Shown: positions 16,843-26,061 of the stretch, in pieces
Layout: every line of letters begins with the position of its first letter
How positions within the stretch are numbered: position 1 is the first letter of the stretch
Assembly: GCF_000310225.1 (NCBI RefSeq)
Contig: NZ_AMXF01000001.1
Coordinates: 124,001-188,000 of the forward strand
Source: Thauera phenylacetica B4P
GTDB lineage: Bacteria; Pseudomonadota; Gammaproteobacteria; Burkholderiales; Rhodocyclaceae
Length of the DNA: 64,000 nucleotides
Reading direction: 5' to 3'
Made by a program: the position numbers and the translations under genes
Notes under the pieces: generated by a model
Told to the model about the DNA's origin: nothing
The model's database searches: none
What the model saw: the letters and a program-made list of their open reading frames with translations, nothing else

Positions 16843-17961
16843 ATGAATCTCGAACAAACACATGAGTTGCGCCGCTGGTGGGATCTGGCGGTCGCGCCCG
16901 TGCAGGCCGAGGGCCTGCGGCTCGCTATCGAACTCGGCGTGCTGGATGCGCTCGTCGAGCCGGCCGGCGCCGCGGCGCTGGCGCAGCGCCTGCAACTGCA
17001 CCCCGTCGGCACCGCCCATCTGCTGGAGCTGCTGTGGAGCATGGGTGTGCTGGAGCGCCAGGGCCATGGCCGCCATGACGGCGATGCCGACGCCGCGGGC
17101 CCGGTCGGCAAGGATGCCCAGGGCGGCGGTGCGGCCGACGCCGACGGGATCTATCGTCTCGACGCAGGTGCGCGCGCCTACCTCACGCAGGGGGCCGAGC
17201 TGTCCTGCGCCAAGGCCTGGTTGTTCCGGCTGCGGTCCATGCGCGGGTTCGTCGACAGCCTGGGGGAGCATGTCCGCCATGGTCCGGGCGTGCCGAAGCC
17301 CCCGCTTTCGGCTGACCACGGCCCCTCCGGTGGCGCAGCGCAGTGGGCGGCCGCGGCGCGGGTGCAGATCGCGCAGGAGCAGCGTGCGGTGACCGCGCCG
17401 GCCGCCGTCGAGGTGATGAGGCGCCTGCCGGAGTTCCAGCAGGCGCAGCGGCTGCTGGACCTGGGGGGCGGCCCGGGCCTGGTGGCCATCGCGCTGGCCC
17501 AGCAGCGCTCCCAGCTTCAGGGCGTCGTGTTCGACTTCCCCGAGACGGTCGCCGTGGCGGCCGAGAACATCCTGGCGCGGGGGCTCGGCCCCCGCCTGTC
17601 CACGCGGGGCGGCAGCCTGGCCACGGACGACATCGGGTCGGACCACGACCTGGTCTGGTGTTCATCGGTGCTGCACTTCGTGCCGGACATCGAAGCGGCC
17701 CTGCACAAGATCCTCGCCGCCCTGCGGCCGGGTGGTGTGCTGGTGGCGGTGCACGCGGAACTGCCCAGGGAGCAGGGTGAGGCATGCAGCGTGGTGCCGT
17801 GGTACCTGCCGCTGCGCATGCTTGGGCGGCACGTGACCCATGAGGGGGAACTGGCTGCGGCCATGGCGCGTGCCGGCTTCGTGCGCATCGAGCAGTTCGC
17901 ATCCGGCCAGTTCCCGATGGCGGTGCAGCAGGTCGTCGTGGCGCGGCGGGACGTGCCATGA
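16843..17961 (+). CDS. SAM-dependent methyltransferase (plant O-MT-like), cluster A
   Basis: A 372-residue enzyme with an N-terminal winged-helix dimerisation domain (LRLAIELGVLDALVEPAG, residues 27-44) and a C-terminal Rossmann fold with RLLDLGGGPGLVAIALA, then VVFDFPETV as the acidic motif. This two-domain plan is that of O-/N-methyltransferases acting on small metabolites. An insertion rich in Gly, Asp and Ala (about residues 75-105) separates the domains. It starts 19 bases after the receptor and overlaps the MFS gene by four bases. Modifying or degrading the imported metallophore is a reasonable guess. Confidence 0.8.
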   Translation: MNLEQTHELRRWWDLAVAPVQAEGLRLAIELGVLDALVEPAGAAALAQRLQLHPVGTAHLLELLWSMGVLERQGHGRHDGDADAAGPVGKDAQGGGAADADGIYRLDAGARAYLTQGAELSCAKAWLFRLRSMRGFVDSLGEHVRHGPGVPKPPLSADHGPSGGAAQWAAAARVQIAQEQRAVTAPAAVEVMRRLPEFQQAQRLLDLGGGPGLVAIALAQQRSQLQGVVFDFPETVAVAAENILARGLGPRLSTRGGSLATDDIGSDHDLVWCSSVLHFVPDIEAALHKILAALRPGGVLVAVHAELPREQGEACSVVPWYLPLRMLGRHVTHEGELAAAMARAGFVRIEQFASGQFPMAVQQVVVARRDVP

Positions 17962-19238
17962 ACGGCGCGCTGCGTCCCGGCGTCCAGCAGCTGCTGTTCG
18001 GCTGGGTGAACTTCGCGTTGACGGCCCCGGCCATCTACCTCTGGCTGGGGCTGCCGCTGGTCATGCGGCAACAAGGGTGGTCGGGCACGGAGATCGGCGT
18101 CTTTCAACTTGCCGGCCTGCCTGCGGTCTTCAAGGCGCTGCTGGCGATTCCGGTGGAACGCTGGCCGTTGCAGCGGCGCTCTGCCGTGTTGCCGGATCCG
18201 GCGTTCAGCCCGTCGTCCAGGGTCTTGGCCTGGCAGCGCTGGGCGTGGCTGACGGGCGGCGGCTTTGCGCTGTGCCTGCTGGCTCTGGCGGCAGTGGGTG
18301 AAGGTGCCGGCAAGGGCACGCTCTTTGCGCTGGCCTTGCTGGCGGCCCTGCTGTCCACCTGGGCCGACATCCCGGTGCAGGCACTGGCCATCGGGCTGCT
18401 GCCACCGCAGGCCAGGCCGCTGGCCGGCGGCATCCGCGCGGCGGCCACGTTTGCGGGCGCGGTCGTGGGCGGGGGCCTCATGCTGTTGGTCCAGCAGGCC
18501 AGGGGTTGGACGCTTCCTTTCCTGATTCTGGCCATGGGTGTGTTGAGCACCTTGGTGATCGTCGCCGTGCTGGGCCGCGGATCCGCTCCATTGCAACAGG
18601 CGATGTTTTCAGGGGCCGTCGTGTCGCGGCTGGCGCCCTGGCGTGTCTGGAGAGGCTTCTTTCAGCAGCCGGGGGCGCCGGCCTGGACTCTGCTGCTGAT
18701 CGGGCAGTTTCCCTTTGTTGCGGCCGCCTGGGTGTTCCTCAAGCCGCTGCTGCTGGACCACGGACTGCCCGCCGCGCAGGTGGCGCTGGTCGCCGGTGTG
18801 GGGGGCGGGGCCCTGGGGGCAGGCGCCAGCCTGGCTGCAGGCTGGGTGCGGCGCGAGCGCCTGATGGCGGTGGCGTGGCGGTCGGCGTGGGCCAATGTGC
18901 TGGCCCTCGGGGTGTTTGCCGCTGTCCTGGGTTTTCAGCTTGGGGTGGAGGCGCGTTGGGGGCTGTTGGCGGGCAGCGCCGCGCTGGCCCTGGCGATGGG
19001 GCTGGCGTCTTCGCTCGCCTTCGCCTTGATGATGGAGTTCTCCCGCGATGCCTGCCGGGCCGCCGACTACGGCCTGCAGGCCGGGCTGTTCGCGCTGAGC
19101 CGTGTGCTGGTGCCGCCTGTGGCGGGCCTGCTGCTTGACCGCTTTGGGGACGCGGCGATGTTGGGAACACTGGCGGCGTTCGCCCTGTGCACGGTGCTGG
19201 GCGGGCGCTGTCTGCGGCGGGGGGAGCCCACGCCATGA
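17958..19238 (+). CDS. MFS transporter, RhtX/FptX-like, cluster A
   Basis: A 426-residue, twelve-segment major facilitator protein. The N-terminal LPLVMRQQGWSGTEIGVFQL and the WADIPVQALAIGLLPPQARPLAGG loop resemble RhtX/FptX/YbtX permeases, which carry siderophores such as pyochelin or rhizobactin across the inner membrane as single proteins. ATGA overlaps with both neighbours show tight coupling. Downstream of a TonB receptor, import is the more likely direction. Confidence 0.78.
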   Translation: MNGALRPGVQQLLFGWVNFALTAPAIYLWLGLPLVMRQQGWSGTEIGVFQLAGLPAVFKALLAIPVERWPLQRRSAVLPDPAFSPSSRVLAWQRWAWLTGGGFALCLLALAAVGEGAGKGTLFALALLAALLSTWADIPVQALAIGLLPPQARPLAGGIRAAATFAGAVVGGGLMLLVQQARGWTLPFLILAMGVLSTLVIVAVLGRGSAPLQQAMFSGAVVSRLAPWRVWRGFFQQPGAPAWTLLLIGQFPFVAAAWVFLKPLLLDHGLPAAQVALVAGVGGGALGAGASLAAGWVRRERLMAVAWRSAWANVLALGVFAAVLGFQLGVEARWGLLAGSAALALAMGLASSLAFALMMEFSRDACRAADYGLQAGLFALSRVLVPPVAGLLLDRFGDAAMLGTLAAFALCTVLGGRCLRRGEPTP

Positions 19239-20335
19239 CGAACGCGAGACCTGAGGCGATGGTGAGTGCCGACCAGGCGGTGCTGGTTGTCGGCGGCTAT
19301 GGTGCGGTGGGAGGCGGCATCGTCCGCGCCCTTTTGCGCGACAGTCCCTGTCATGTGCTGGTTGCCGGGCGCAGCCTGGAGCGGGCTCGCGCGTTCTGCC
19401 AGGTCCAGGGCCCCCGGGTGACGGCGGTTGCCTTGGGTGACGGGTATCTCCCGGTGATCGAGGTGTTGCCGCACCGGATCACCGTGGTGGTCAACTGCGT
19501 CGAGGAAGCGAGCCTGTGGATTGCCCTGCAGTGCCAGGCCGCGGGCATTCACTACGTCGACGTCTCGGCCACGGCCTCGGTGTTGGACGCTGTGCGGACC
19601 CGATGGGCGTCAGGTGAAAGTCAGCGTTCCAGCGCGGTCCTGAGCGTCGGCGTCGCGCCGGGGCTCACCAATTTGCTGGTGCGCCAGGCCTGCGATCAAC
19701 TGGGGCCGCTGCAGCATGCCGACATCACGGTGCTGCTGGGCGCAGGTGAGGTCCATGGACTGGCTGCCATCCGCTGGACGCTGGACCGTTTGGGTGCCAC
19801 GTTCACGCTGCAGACCCCTGCCGGGGCAAGGGAGGTTCGCGCCTTTGGCGAGTCGCGGCCGGTGCGGCTCGCGGCGCCCTACGGCCGAAGAACCGCCTAC
19901 CGCTTCGACTTCTCGGAGCAGCACACGTTGCCGCGTACCCTGGCGATGCAGTCGGCGGCCACCTGGCTGTGTTTCGATTCGCGGCTGGTGACGCAGGCAT
20001 TTGCCTGGATGGCGCGCTGGCGCGTCCGGCAGTGGCTGCCGCCGGACGGTTTGGCGAAGTCGCTGGCATGGACAGCGGCCCATGCGCCGATCGGCGGAAA
20101 TGGATTCATGGTCCAGGTCGATGCCCTCAGCCAGTCTGGCGATCGCGCGAGTTGGGTCGTTGCCGGGGATGGGGAGGCGGCATGCACGGCTGCGGTGGCA
20201 GTCTGGGTGGCGCGCACGTTGCTGGTTGGCCGTCTGGCACCGGGCGCCCATCACATCGAGGAGGTGCTGACGTTGGACGAGGCGTTGGCGGGCTGTGCGC
20301 CAGTCCTTCGGCGCGTGGAGTTCAACCCGATGTAG
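19235..20335 (+). CDS. Saccharopine-dehydrogenase-like oxidoreductase, cluster A
   Basis: A 366-residue protein with an N-terminal NAD(P)-binding fold (VLVVGGYGAVGGGIVRALL at about residues 16-34) and the CVEEASLWIALQCQAAGIHYVDVSAT segment of saccharopine-dehydrogenase-like proteins. Relatives include opine dehydrogenases such as CntM, which finish staphylopine-type metallophores. No nicotianamine-synthase-like partner is present here, so synthesis of an opine metallophore is not supported; reduction or release of an imported ligand is an alternative. The start at 19235 overlaps the MFS stop (ATGA). Confidence 0.72.
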   Translation: MTNARPEAMVSADQAVLVVGGYGAVGGGIVRALLRDSPCHVLVAGRSLERARAFCQVQGPRVTAVALGDGYLPVIEVLPHRITVVVNCVEEASLWIALQCQAAGIHYVDVSATASVLDAVRTRWASGESQRSSAVLSVGVAPGLTNLLVRQACDQLGPLQHADITVLLGAGEVHGLAAIRWTLDRLGATFTLQTPAGAREVRAFGESRPVRLAAPYGRRTAYRFDFSEQHTLPRTLAMQSAATWLCFDSRLVTQAFAWMARWRVRQWLPPDGLAKSLAWTAAHAPIGGNGFMVQVDALSQSGDRASWVVAGDGEAACTAAVAVWVARTLLVGRLAPGAHHIEEVLTLDEALAGCAPVLRRVEFNPM

Positions 20336-20411
20336 GCGCTTCTCGCCGGCTCAACAAGGCTCGGGTTCGCCTGGATGGGCGGGGCGTCTGACCGTGCCTT
20401 TTCGCGGGTGC

Positions 20412-20912
20412 TCAGCCACGGTGTTGCGGACAGAATCGCCGCTCGAACCACTCGGTGAGCATGGCCTTGTCGTACACCAGCGGATCGCCGTCGGAGCGGA
20501 CAAACGCACTGCGAGACAGGTAGTCCATGTCCGAAACACGCTCCTGCCGTTCGGCGAGTACCTTGCCCTGTGCGTCCTTCCAGAGGTACTCGAGGTCCGC
20601 CCGCGGCCACGTGACACCGCGCATGATGCGCACATCGTACGTGCCAGGGCGCCACCACTCGTGTCGGCCCGCCAGGTCGAGGTCGATGATTCTGATGTCC
20701 AGCGTATGGCCCGCCGGCAGGCAGCGATCTCCCAGGGCCTGCAGGTGCCGCTTGATGGACTCGAGGTTGCGCTGGGAGCGCACGCCGTAGTCGCCCGCGT
20801 CGGCATAGTGCTCGGGATGGATGAATTGCACCGCGACGTCGGCTGCAGCATGCAGCACGGGCGCCGACATGGCTGCGACACAGCACAGCGCACGGAACGT
20901 TCTGATGGTCAT
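20412..20912 (-). CDS. Periplasmic DUF3016 family protein
   Basis: A 166-residue secreted protein: signal peptide MTIRTFRALCCVAAMSAPVLHA, then VAVQFIHPEHYADAG, the L.I.I.DLDLAGRHE core, and RIMRGVTWPRADLEY. This fits DUF3016, a periplasmic family of unknown function in beta- and gammaproteobacteria. ATG 20912 gives the signal peptide directly. It converges on cluster A. Confidence 0.75.
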   Translation of the reverse strand: MTIRTFRALCCVAAMSAPVLHAAADVAVQFIHPEHYADAGDYGVRSQRNLESIKRHLQALGDRCLPAGHTLDIRIIDLDLAGRHEWWRPGTYDVRIMRGVTWPRADLEYLWKDAQGKVLAERQERVSDMDYLSRSAFVRSDGDPLVYDKAMLTEWFERRFCPQHRG

Positions 20913-21070
20913 GGTGAACCCTCGACTTGCTACATGGTATTCGACTCCGTCGACCTTCATCTGGTTGCACCGAGCACATGGAGGCCGACATCGAAATCGG
21001 GCCGATAGGGCAGTGATTTTGGATGGCGTTCCGGTCTTGCCGCCAGCACGATGGGCTTTTCGAGACCTCC

Positions 21071-22276
21071 ATGGACGCTCAGCGCTATTCCATCGCCGGA
21101 CAGGTGTATGACGCTCTGGATCCTCGCTTGCAGGAGGTTCTGGCGCGCGTGCGCGAGGGGGTGGATCGGCCGCGTTGCCTGTGCGTGCCTGACGGTGTCG
21201 AGATGTACGTGGCGCGCCACCGGCAGTACGTCGTCAAGCGCATGCCGGGCACTGGTGGGCAGCATCATCCGCAGTGCCCGTCCTATGAGCCGGATGCCCA
21301 GCAGTCCGGGCTCGGCGAACTGATGGGGGAGGCCATCATCGAGACCCTGGCGGGCAGCGTCGAGTTGCGCGTGGATTTTCCGTGGGTGCGCGTCCTCGGC
21401 CGGGGTGTCGCGCCGGGTGAGCCCCATGATCCGGGTGAGATCAACGTCCCGCGTCGCCGGATGAGCCTGCGCGCCTTGACGCACTTCCTTTTCGAACGGG
21501 CGGGCTTCAATCGCTGGTTGCCCGCCATGGCGGGCAAGCGCAACCAGGGTGTCATCTGCAAGCACTTGCTGGAGGCCGCGGCGGAGATGATCGTCAAGGG
21601 ACAGCCACTGGCTCAACGCCTCCATGTCCCCGAGCCCTTCAGCGAGGCTTCGAAAGCCGCGGCCGCCCAGCGCCGCCGCGACAAGCTCGCGATCCTGCAA
21701 CCACGTGAGGGTCAGTCGCCGCTGGCGGTGGTTCTGGGCGAGTTCAAGACCTGCGAGGCGACAGCGTTTGGGCGTCGTGTGTGGATCAAGCACATGCCTG
21801 ACGCGCCGCTGCTCATCGCCGACAAGACCTGGGAGCGCGCTCGGCGGGCCTATTCGGCGTACTTCGAAGTGCAGGACGCCGATGCGGGCTACCGGCCACG
21901 GCTGGTGTTGACGGCCTTGATTCGCGCCAAGCGTGAGCACGTCTATGAAGTGGACGCGTTGAGCTTGATGTTGACGACCGAACACTGGATTCCCGTGGAG
22001 GGCGCGCACGAAATTGAATTCATCCACGCCCTGGTGGAGCAGCAGCGGCGTTTCATCAAGCCCTTGCGTTACGACGCGAGGATCACGGCGGGGTTTCCGA
22101 ACGCACTGCTGGCTGACACCGGCGCCGAGCCAGTCGCCCTTCACGTGGTCAGCGCGTTCGCCGAGGCAAAGGAACGTGCGGCCAAAGTGCAGGTGATTGC
22201 GCGGATAGCGCCTCCGCCCTGGACCTGGTGGACCGATCAGCCGATGCCGACATTGCCGGCTTGTGCGGTGTGCTGA
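21071..22276 (+). CDS. DUF1173-like ICE protein
   Basis: A 401-residue soluble protein. RCLCVPDGVEMYVARHRQYVVKRMPGTGGQHHPQCPSYEP near the start holds Cys and His residues spaced like a zinc site, and the body (LRALTHFLFERAGFNRWLPAMAGKR, GVICKHLLEAA) resembles DUF1173 proteins found on conjugative elements and plasmids. Function is unknown. ATG 21071 follows the only sensible junction; an earlier in-frame start would add 16 residues. It marks the return of mobile-element sequence after cluster A. Confidence 0.6.
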   Translation: MDAQRYSIAGQVYDALDPRLQEVLARVREGVDRPRCLCVPDGVEMYVARHRQYVVKRMPGTGGQHHPQCPSYEPDAQQSGLGELMGEAIIETLAGSVELRVDFPWVRVLGRGVAPGEPHDPGEINVPRRRMSLRALTHFLFERAGFNRWLPAMAGKRNQGVICKHLLEAAAEMIVKGQPLAQRLHVPEPFSEASKAAAAQRRRDKLAILQPREGQSPLAVVLGEFKTCEATAFGRRVWIKHMPDAPLLIADKTWERARRAYSAYFEVQDADAGYRPRLVLTALIRAKREHVYEVDALSLMLTTEHWIPVEGAHEIEFIHALVEQQRRFIKPLRYDARITAGFPNALLADTGAEPVALHVVSAFAEAKERAAKVQVIARIAPPPWTWWTDQPMPTLPACAVC

Positions 22277-22306
22277 ACACGGCGTCCTCCGAGGGAGGAA
22301 GAGTTC

Positions 22307-22349
22307 GGGTACGGTACCCTACCTTTGGAGGAAATCGGGTACCATACCC
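22307..22349. promoter_or_regulatory. Twin palindromic operators before the defence-like island
   Basis: GGGTACGGTACCC (22307-22319) and GGGTACCATACCC (22337-22349) are two palindromes with the same arms, 30 bases centre to centre, so on the same DNA face. They lie between the DUF1173 gene and the HTH regulator, which probably binds them to control 22381-26765. Confidence 0.65.
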
Positions 22350-22380
22350 GACGTTGGCGAACTCTGTTGAAAGGATGGCT

Positions 22381-22887
22381 ATGCGACTGGTCCCGACCCC
22401 GGTGGCATCGAAGCTGACGGGCCTTTCGATAGAGAAGCTTCGCGAGTGGACCAGTCGACGTGCGCTGGTGCCGGCGGACGTGCGTCCGAAGACGAAAGGA
22501 TCGCCAGCACAGTTCAGTTGGCAAACCATCCTCGTCCTTCGGCTGGCCGTGCTTCTTCGCGACCAGTTTGCTGTTGAGCTGCAGACGCATCAAAGCGCGT
22601 TCGCCCAGTTGCGCAAGGCGCTGCGATCAACCTCTTTCATTGCGCTTTGGGGCCGGCGCTTGGCGTTGGCTCCCGGAGGCACATGGTTCTTTCTGGATGA
22701 TGGGTCGCTGCCGTCCGAAGCCGATGCCATCGTTGTTCGTCTCGATCCGCACCTTGCTGTCCTGCGGGACGGCTTTGCCTTGCCTGATGTGGCTGCTGGT
22801 CAACTTGATCTTTTCTCCTTGCCTGCCACGCGCGATACCCCGACGGTCAAGGCGGTGAGTCGCCCCCGCCAGAGGAGCTCAGCATGA
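22381..22887 (+). CDS. MerR-like HTH regulator of the methylase/nuclease island
   Basis: A 168-residue protein whose N-terminus (VASKLTGLSIEKLREWTSRRALVPADVRPKTKGSPAQFSWQTILVLRLAVLL) is a MerR-type winged helix with an arginine-rich wing. The C-terminal half is not recognised. ATG 22381 is chosen because AAAGG lies seven bases upstream; ATG 22375 is too close. The twin operators directly upstream suggest autoregulation. Its stop overlaps the ATG of a 23-codon frame leading to the methylase. Confidence 0.7.
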   Translation: MRLVPTPVASKLTGLSIEKLREWTSRRALVPADVRPKTKGSPAQFSWQTILVLRLAVLLRDQFAVELQTHQSAFAQLRKALRSTSFIALWGRRLALAPGGTWFFLDDGSLPSEADAIVVRLDPHLAVLRDGFALPDVAAGQLDLFSLPATRDTPTVKAVSRPRQRSSA

Positions 22888-22955
22888 GCCGCCAAGCTTG
22901 GAGCGTCGCAGTGCGTGGTCGGCACGGTTTGATGCGCAGAGGGAGAGGGGCGTAG
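22884..22955 (+). CDS. Possible 23-codon coupling peptide
   Basis: ATG 22884 overlaps the HTH stop (ATGA), has AGGAG seven bases upstream, and reads 23 arginine-rich codons to a TAG one base before the methylase GTG at 22957. It may exist only to carry ribosomes from the regulator to the methylase. No homology is claimed. Confidence 0.35.
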   Translation: MSRQAWSVAVRGRHGLMRRGRGA

Positions 22956-22956
22956 C

Positions 22957-25900
22957 GTGGCGGACGCAGTGCTGAAGCAGTGGCTGGACAGGCTCGGCTA
23001 TGCCGCCGAGCCTGCGGCGCTTCACGTCCGCGGTGCGGCGATCTCCGAAGCGCACCCTTATGCGTTGGAGATCAAGTCGCTGCTCAAGCCGGACGGGGCC
23101 GTTCGGGCTCAGGCGGTTTTCGTGGTGGAAGGCGTGCCAACCGTTGTCTTCATGGCGGATGACCAGCCTTTGTCGGCTTCTGCGCTCGACGATGTCCGCA
23201 AACGCATTTGGAATCAGAACCTGGCAACGGTGGTGATCGAGCTGCGCGACCGCGAAGCGGTTGCGCTACCGGTCCGAAAGCTCCAGAAGGCTGAGCAGCG
23301 TTTCAGTCTGCAAGAAGCCAGGCCGGATGGTCCGTTTTCCGCCCTCGATGTCGCCACTGCGAATCTGTCGCGAAGGCTGCCGGCTTGGTTCGACGTCAAG
23401 GCTCGGGTGGACAGCAAGCTGCTTGCGAACTTGTCGGTGACAGTGTCGAAACTTGCGGGTACTGGTTTTCGTGGCGCAGCAAAGACCAGTGACCGCAAGC
23501 GATGGGCAGAGCTGCTCATGGGGCAGGTGCTCTTCATCTCCTATCTGGAGCATCGGGAGATTGTTGGAGTGACCTATCGCGGGCGTCGCGACGTCGGTGA
23601 GCTTCATGACCTCGTTGCGCGAATGGACCGCGAGGGCGTGCGCGTGCTGGTCGATCGTCTGCGGGGAGATTTCAATGGCGATTTCCTGGGTGACGACCGG
23701 CACGATCCCTGGACTGCCCTCACAGATGACGGATTCGACTTCCTGAACCAGTTTCTGCGTCGAACCGACATGGAGACGGGGCAGGGCGATTTCTGGAATT
23801 ACGATTTCAGCTACATACCCGTCGAACTGCTCTCCGGTCTGTATGAGAAGTTTCTGACGCCAGAGCAGCAGGCCAAAGATGGCGCCTACTACACGCCCCG
23901 CAACCTGGCAATGCTGGCGGTTGAACAGGCGCTCATGGCCTCGCCCGATCCGTTGGCGGAGACGATTTTTGATGGGGCCTGCGGTTCAGGCATCCTGCTG
24001 ACCACAGCCTATCGTCGCCTGATTGCACTGTGCGAGGCGCGGCAGGGGAGACAACTCGGATTCGCCGAGCGGGGCGAGCTCCTCAAGCGCAGCATCTTTG
24101 GCGGCGACATCAATTTCATGGCGTGCCGCGTGACGGCCTTCAGCCTGTACCTGTCACTCCTTGAGGGGCTGGCCCCAGCGGACATCTTGGCGGCACAGGA
24201 GCGCGATGGAACGAAGCTGCCCTCCCTCAACGGGAGCAACCTTGCCCATGGCAGCCAACGGGCCGACTTCTTCCGGACTTCCCACACGTTCCACACCCGC
24301 CGATTTTCATTGGTCATCTCCAATCCTCCCTGGGCAGAACCTGAGGGTGAGAGCCGAACGTCGGCGGATGACTGGGCGGATCGCGCTGGTGTTCCTTTCG
24401 CACGGCGGCAGATCGCCGGTGCCTACGCGCTGCGCGCGCTTGAATTTCTCTCGGAGGGCGGTCGAGCTTGCCTGATCCTTCCCATCGGCCAATTTCTCGG
24501 CGCTTCCAGCGCGGACTTTGTCGCTCACCTTCTCAAGGGATACCGACCGTCACGCCTGATCAACTTTGGCGATCTGCAGGGGCTGCTGTTTCCTACGGCT
24601 GAAAACACGTGCCATGTCTTCCTGGGGGAGAGGCGTCCGGATGGCTTGTTGAGTCACATTCCGTTTGGGGAGACGTTCGACTATTTGGTGCCGAAAGCCG
24701 ACCTTAGTCTTGCCCTCGGTCGGCTGACCATGCAGTCCGCCGATCGCCACACGCTGCAGACCCGCTCGGTTGCCGAGGATCCGCAACTGCTTGTCGCCAT
24801 GATGTGGGGAGATGCCAGTGACCTGTCCATCTGGACGCGGTTGACCTTGCGCGGTACGTTTGCCGATTTCTGGCGTGGGCCCCGCGAGTTTCGGCGCTGG
24901 GTATATCGCAAGGGGATCCATCTCCATGACAAGAGCCGTGAGGCGGTCGATCCCGGCGAGCTGCGCCAGATGCCATTCGTGCCCATTGCGGCGCTGCGTG
25001 CGGGCTCGCCTGTTCTTCATCCCGAACTGCTGGCCAATTGGCCTGAGGCTCAGGACACGGTCGTGGGTTTGAACGAAGGGGTGCGTGCCGTTTTCGATGG
25101 ACCGCGAGTGCTTTTCCCGGATGGTTTCTCCAAGGGTGAGCAGAACATTCGCGCGGTCTACTACGATGGGCAGGCCTCCTTCACCCACAGCATCGGCGTG
25201 ATCGCTGGCCGCGAGGAGGACGCTGCCCTGCTTCAGTTCACTGCGGCGTATCTGCGCTCGACGCTCGCCCGCTACTTTCTCATGATGCGTGGCTGGAAGA
25301 TGCTGTGCGAGCGCAACGGCGTGCATCTGGCTGACGTCGAAACCTTCCCGTTCTTTGTGCCAGAGGATGCGCCGGATCCGGCGGCGGCACGGGACGCGCT
25401 CTTGGCGGTTCAGGCTCGCATGGCGGAATTGATGGCCTTGCCCGAACTTGAGCAAGCATCCCGCTACGATGAGTTGCGTGACGAGTTTGACGAGGCGGTT
25501 TTTTCCTATTTCGGACTCTCCGGTGAAGAGCAGACGTTGATCCGTGAATCGGTTCGCGTCCTCATGCCCTCTGTGCGGCCGCGCAGTTTCAAAAGTCTGG
25601 ACACCCCAGCTCAGCATAGGGCCAGCTCCGAGGACTGCGGCATCTATGCGCAGGCACTCGCCAATGCCTTGACCGCGTGGAGAACGAAGGCACGCGGCCA
25701 AGGCCGATTCCGTGTCGATGTGGTTGCGAACGATCCGAGTCGCGCCGGGCCGTCAGGCATCGTGCGGATTTCGTATCTGGGAGATTCCACCGACAGGCCC
25801 GAGGTCAGCGCGTCGATGAATGACGAGTTGGTGCTTGCGACACTCGCCGAGTTGAGAAATGCGGGGCTTTGCGCGATTCCATCGGGAGACTTCCTGTGCC

Positions 25901-26061
25901 TGGTGCCGGATGTGCACCTCTGGGTTGATGGTGCGCTGTACCTTGTGCGGCCGCTTACCAAGCGCAACTGGACAGTGCGAAAGGCTCTTCGAGATGCCGA
26001 GCATATCGTCCGTGGTGTGCAAGTGCGCCAATCCGTCGAGAAGGGGGAGGCGACAGCATGA
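22957..26061 (+). CDS. Large N6-adenine DNA methyltransferase (Eco57I/BREX PglX-like class)
   Basis: A 1034-residue protein. Residues 1-130 resemble an N-terminal restriction-like module; an Eco57I/N6_Mtase core follows, with the YYTPR block, SAM motif DGACGSG at 339-345 and catalytic NPPW at 456-459, after which ACLILPIGQFLGA and a TaqI-like C-terminal region may form the target-recognition part. It would methylate adenine in host DNA at a specific site. No helicase motif is seen. GTG 22957 has GAGAGGGG about seven bases upstream. It overlaps the next gene by four bases, so methylase and putative nuclease are made together. A type IIG-like enzyme, or methylase of an unnamed system, are both possible. 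Confidence 0.8.
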   Translation: MADAVLKQWLDRLGYAAEPAALHVRGAAISEAHPYALEIKSLLKPDGAVRAQAVFVVEGVPTVVFMADDQPLSASALDDVRKRIWNQNLATVVIELRDREAVALPVRKLQKAEQRFSLQEARPDGPFSALDVATANLSRRLPAWFDVKARVDSKLLANLSVTVSKLAGTGFRGAAKTSDRKRWAELLMGQVLFISYLEHREIVGVTYRGRRDVGELHDLVARMDREGVRVLVDRLRGDFNGDFLGDDRHDPWTALTDDGFDFLNQFLRRTDMETGQGDFWNYDFSYIPVELLSGLYEKFLTPEQQAKDGAYYTPRNLAMLAVEQALMASPDPLAETIFDGACGSGILLTTAYRRLIALCEARQGRQLGFAERGELLKRSIFGGDINFMACRVTAFSLYLSLLEGLAPADILAAQERDGTKLPSLNGSNLAHGSQRADFFRTSHTFHTRRFSLVISNPPWAEPEGESRTSADDWADRAGVPFARRQIAGAYALRALEFLSEGGRACLILPIGQFLGASSADFVAHLLKGYRPSRLINFGDLQGLLFPTAENTCHVFLGERRPDGLLSHIPFGETFDYLVPKADLSLALGRLTMQSADRHTLQTRSVAEDPQLLVAMMWGDASDLSIWTRLTLRGTFADFWRGPREFRRWVYRKGIHLHDKSREAVDPGELRQMPFVPIAALRAGSPVLHPELLANWPEAQDTVVGLNEGVRAVFDGPRVLFPDGFSKGEQNIRAVYYDGQASFTHSIGVIAGREEDAALLQFTAAYLRSTLARYFLMMRGWKMLCERNGVHLADVETFPFFVPEDAPDPAAARDALLAVQARMAELMALPELEQASRYDELRDEFDEAVFSYFGLSGEEQTLIRESVRVLMPSVRPRSFKSLDTPAQHRASSEDCGIYAQALANALTAWRTKARGQGRFRVDVVANDPSRAGPSGIVRISYLGDSTDRPEVSASMNDELVLATLAELRNAGLCAIPSGDFLCLVPDVHLWVDGALYLVRPLTKRNWTVRKALRDAEHIVRGVQVRQSVEKGEATA

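Noticed and set aside
19235-20335. Opine dehydrogenase completing a staphylopine-type pathway
   Set aside because: The fold fits loosely, but no nicotianamine-synthase-like gene is nearby, so I keep the broader family name.
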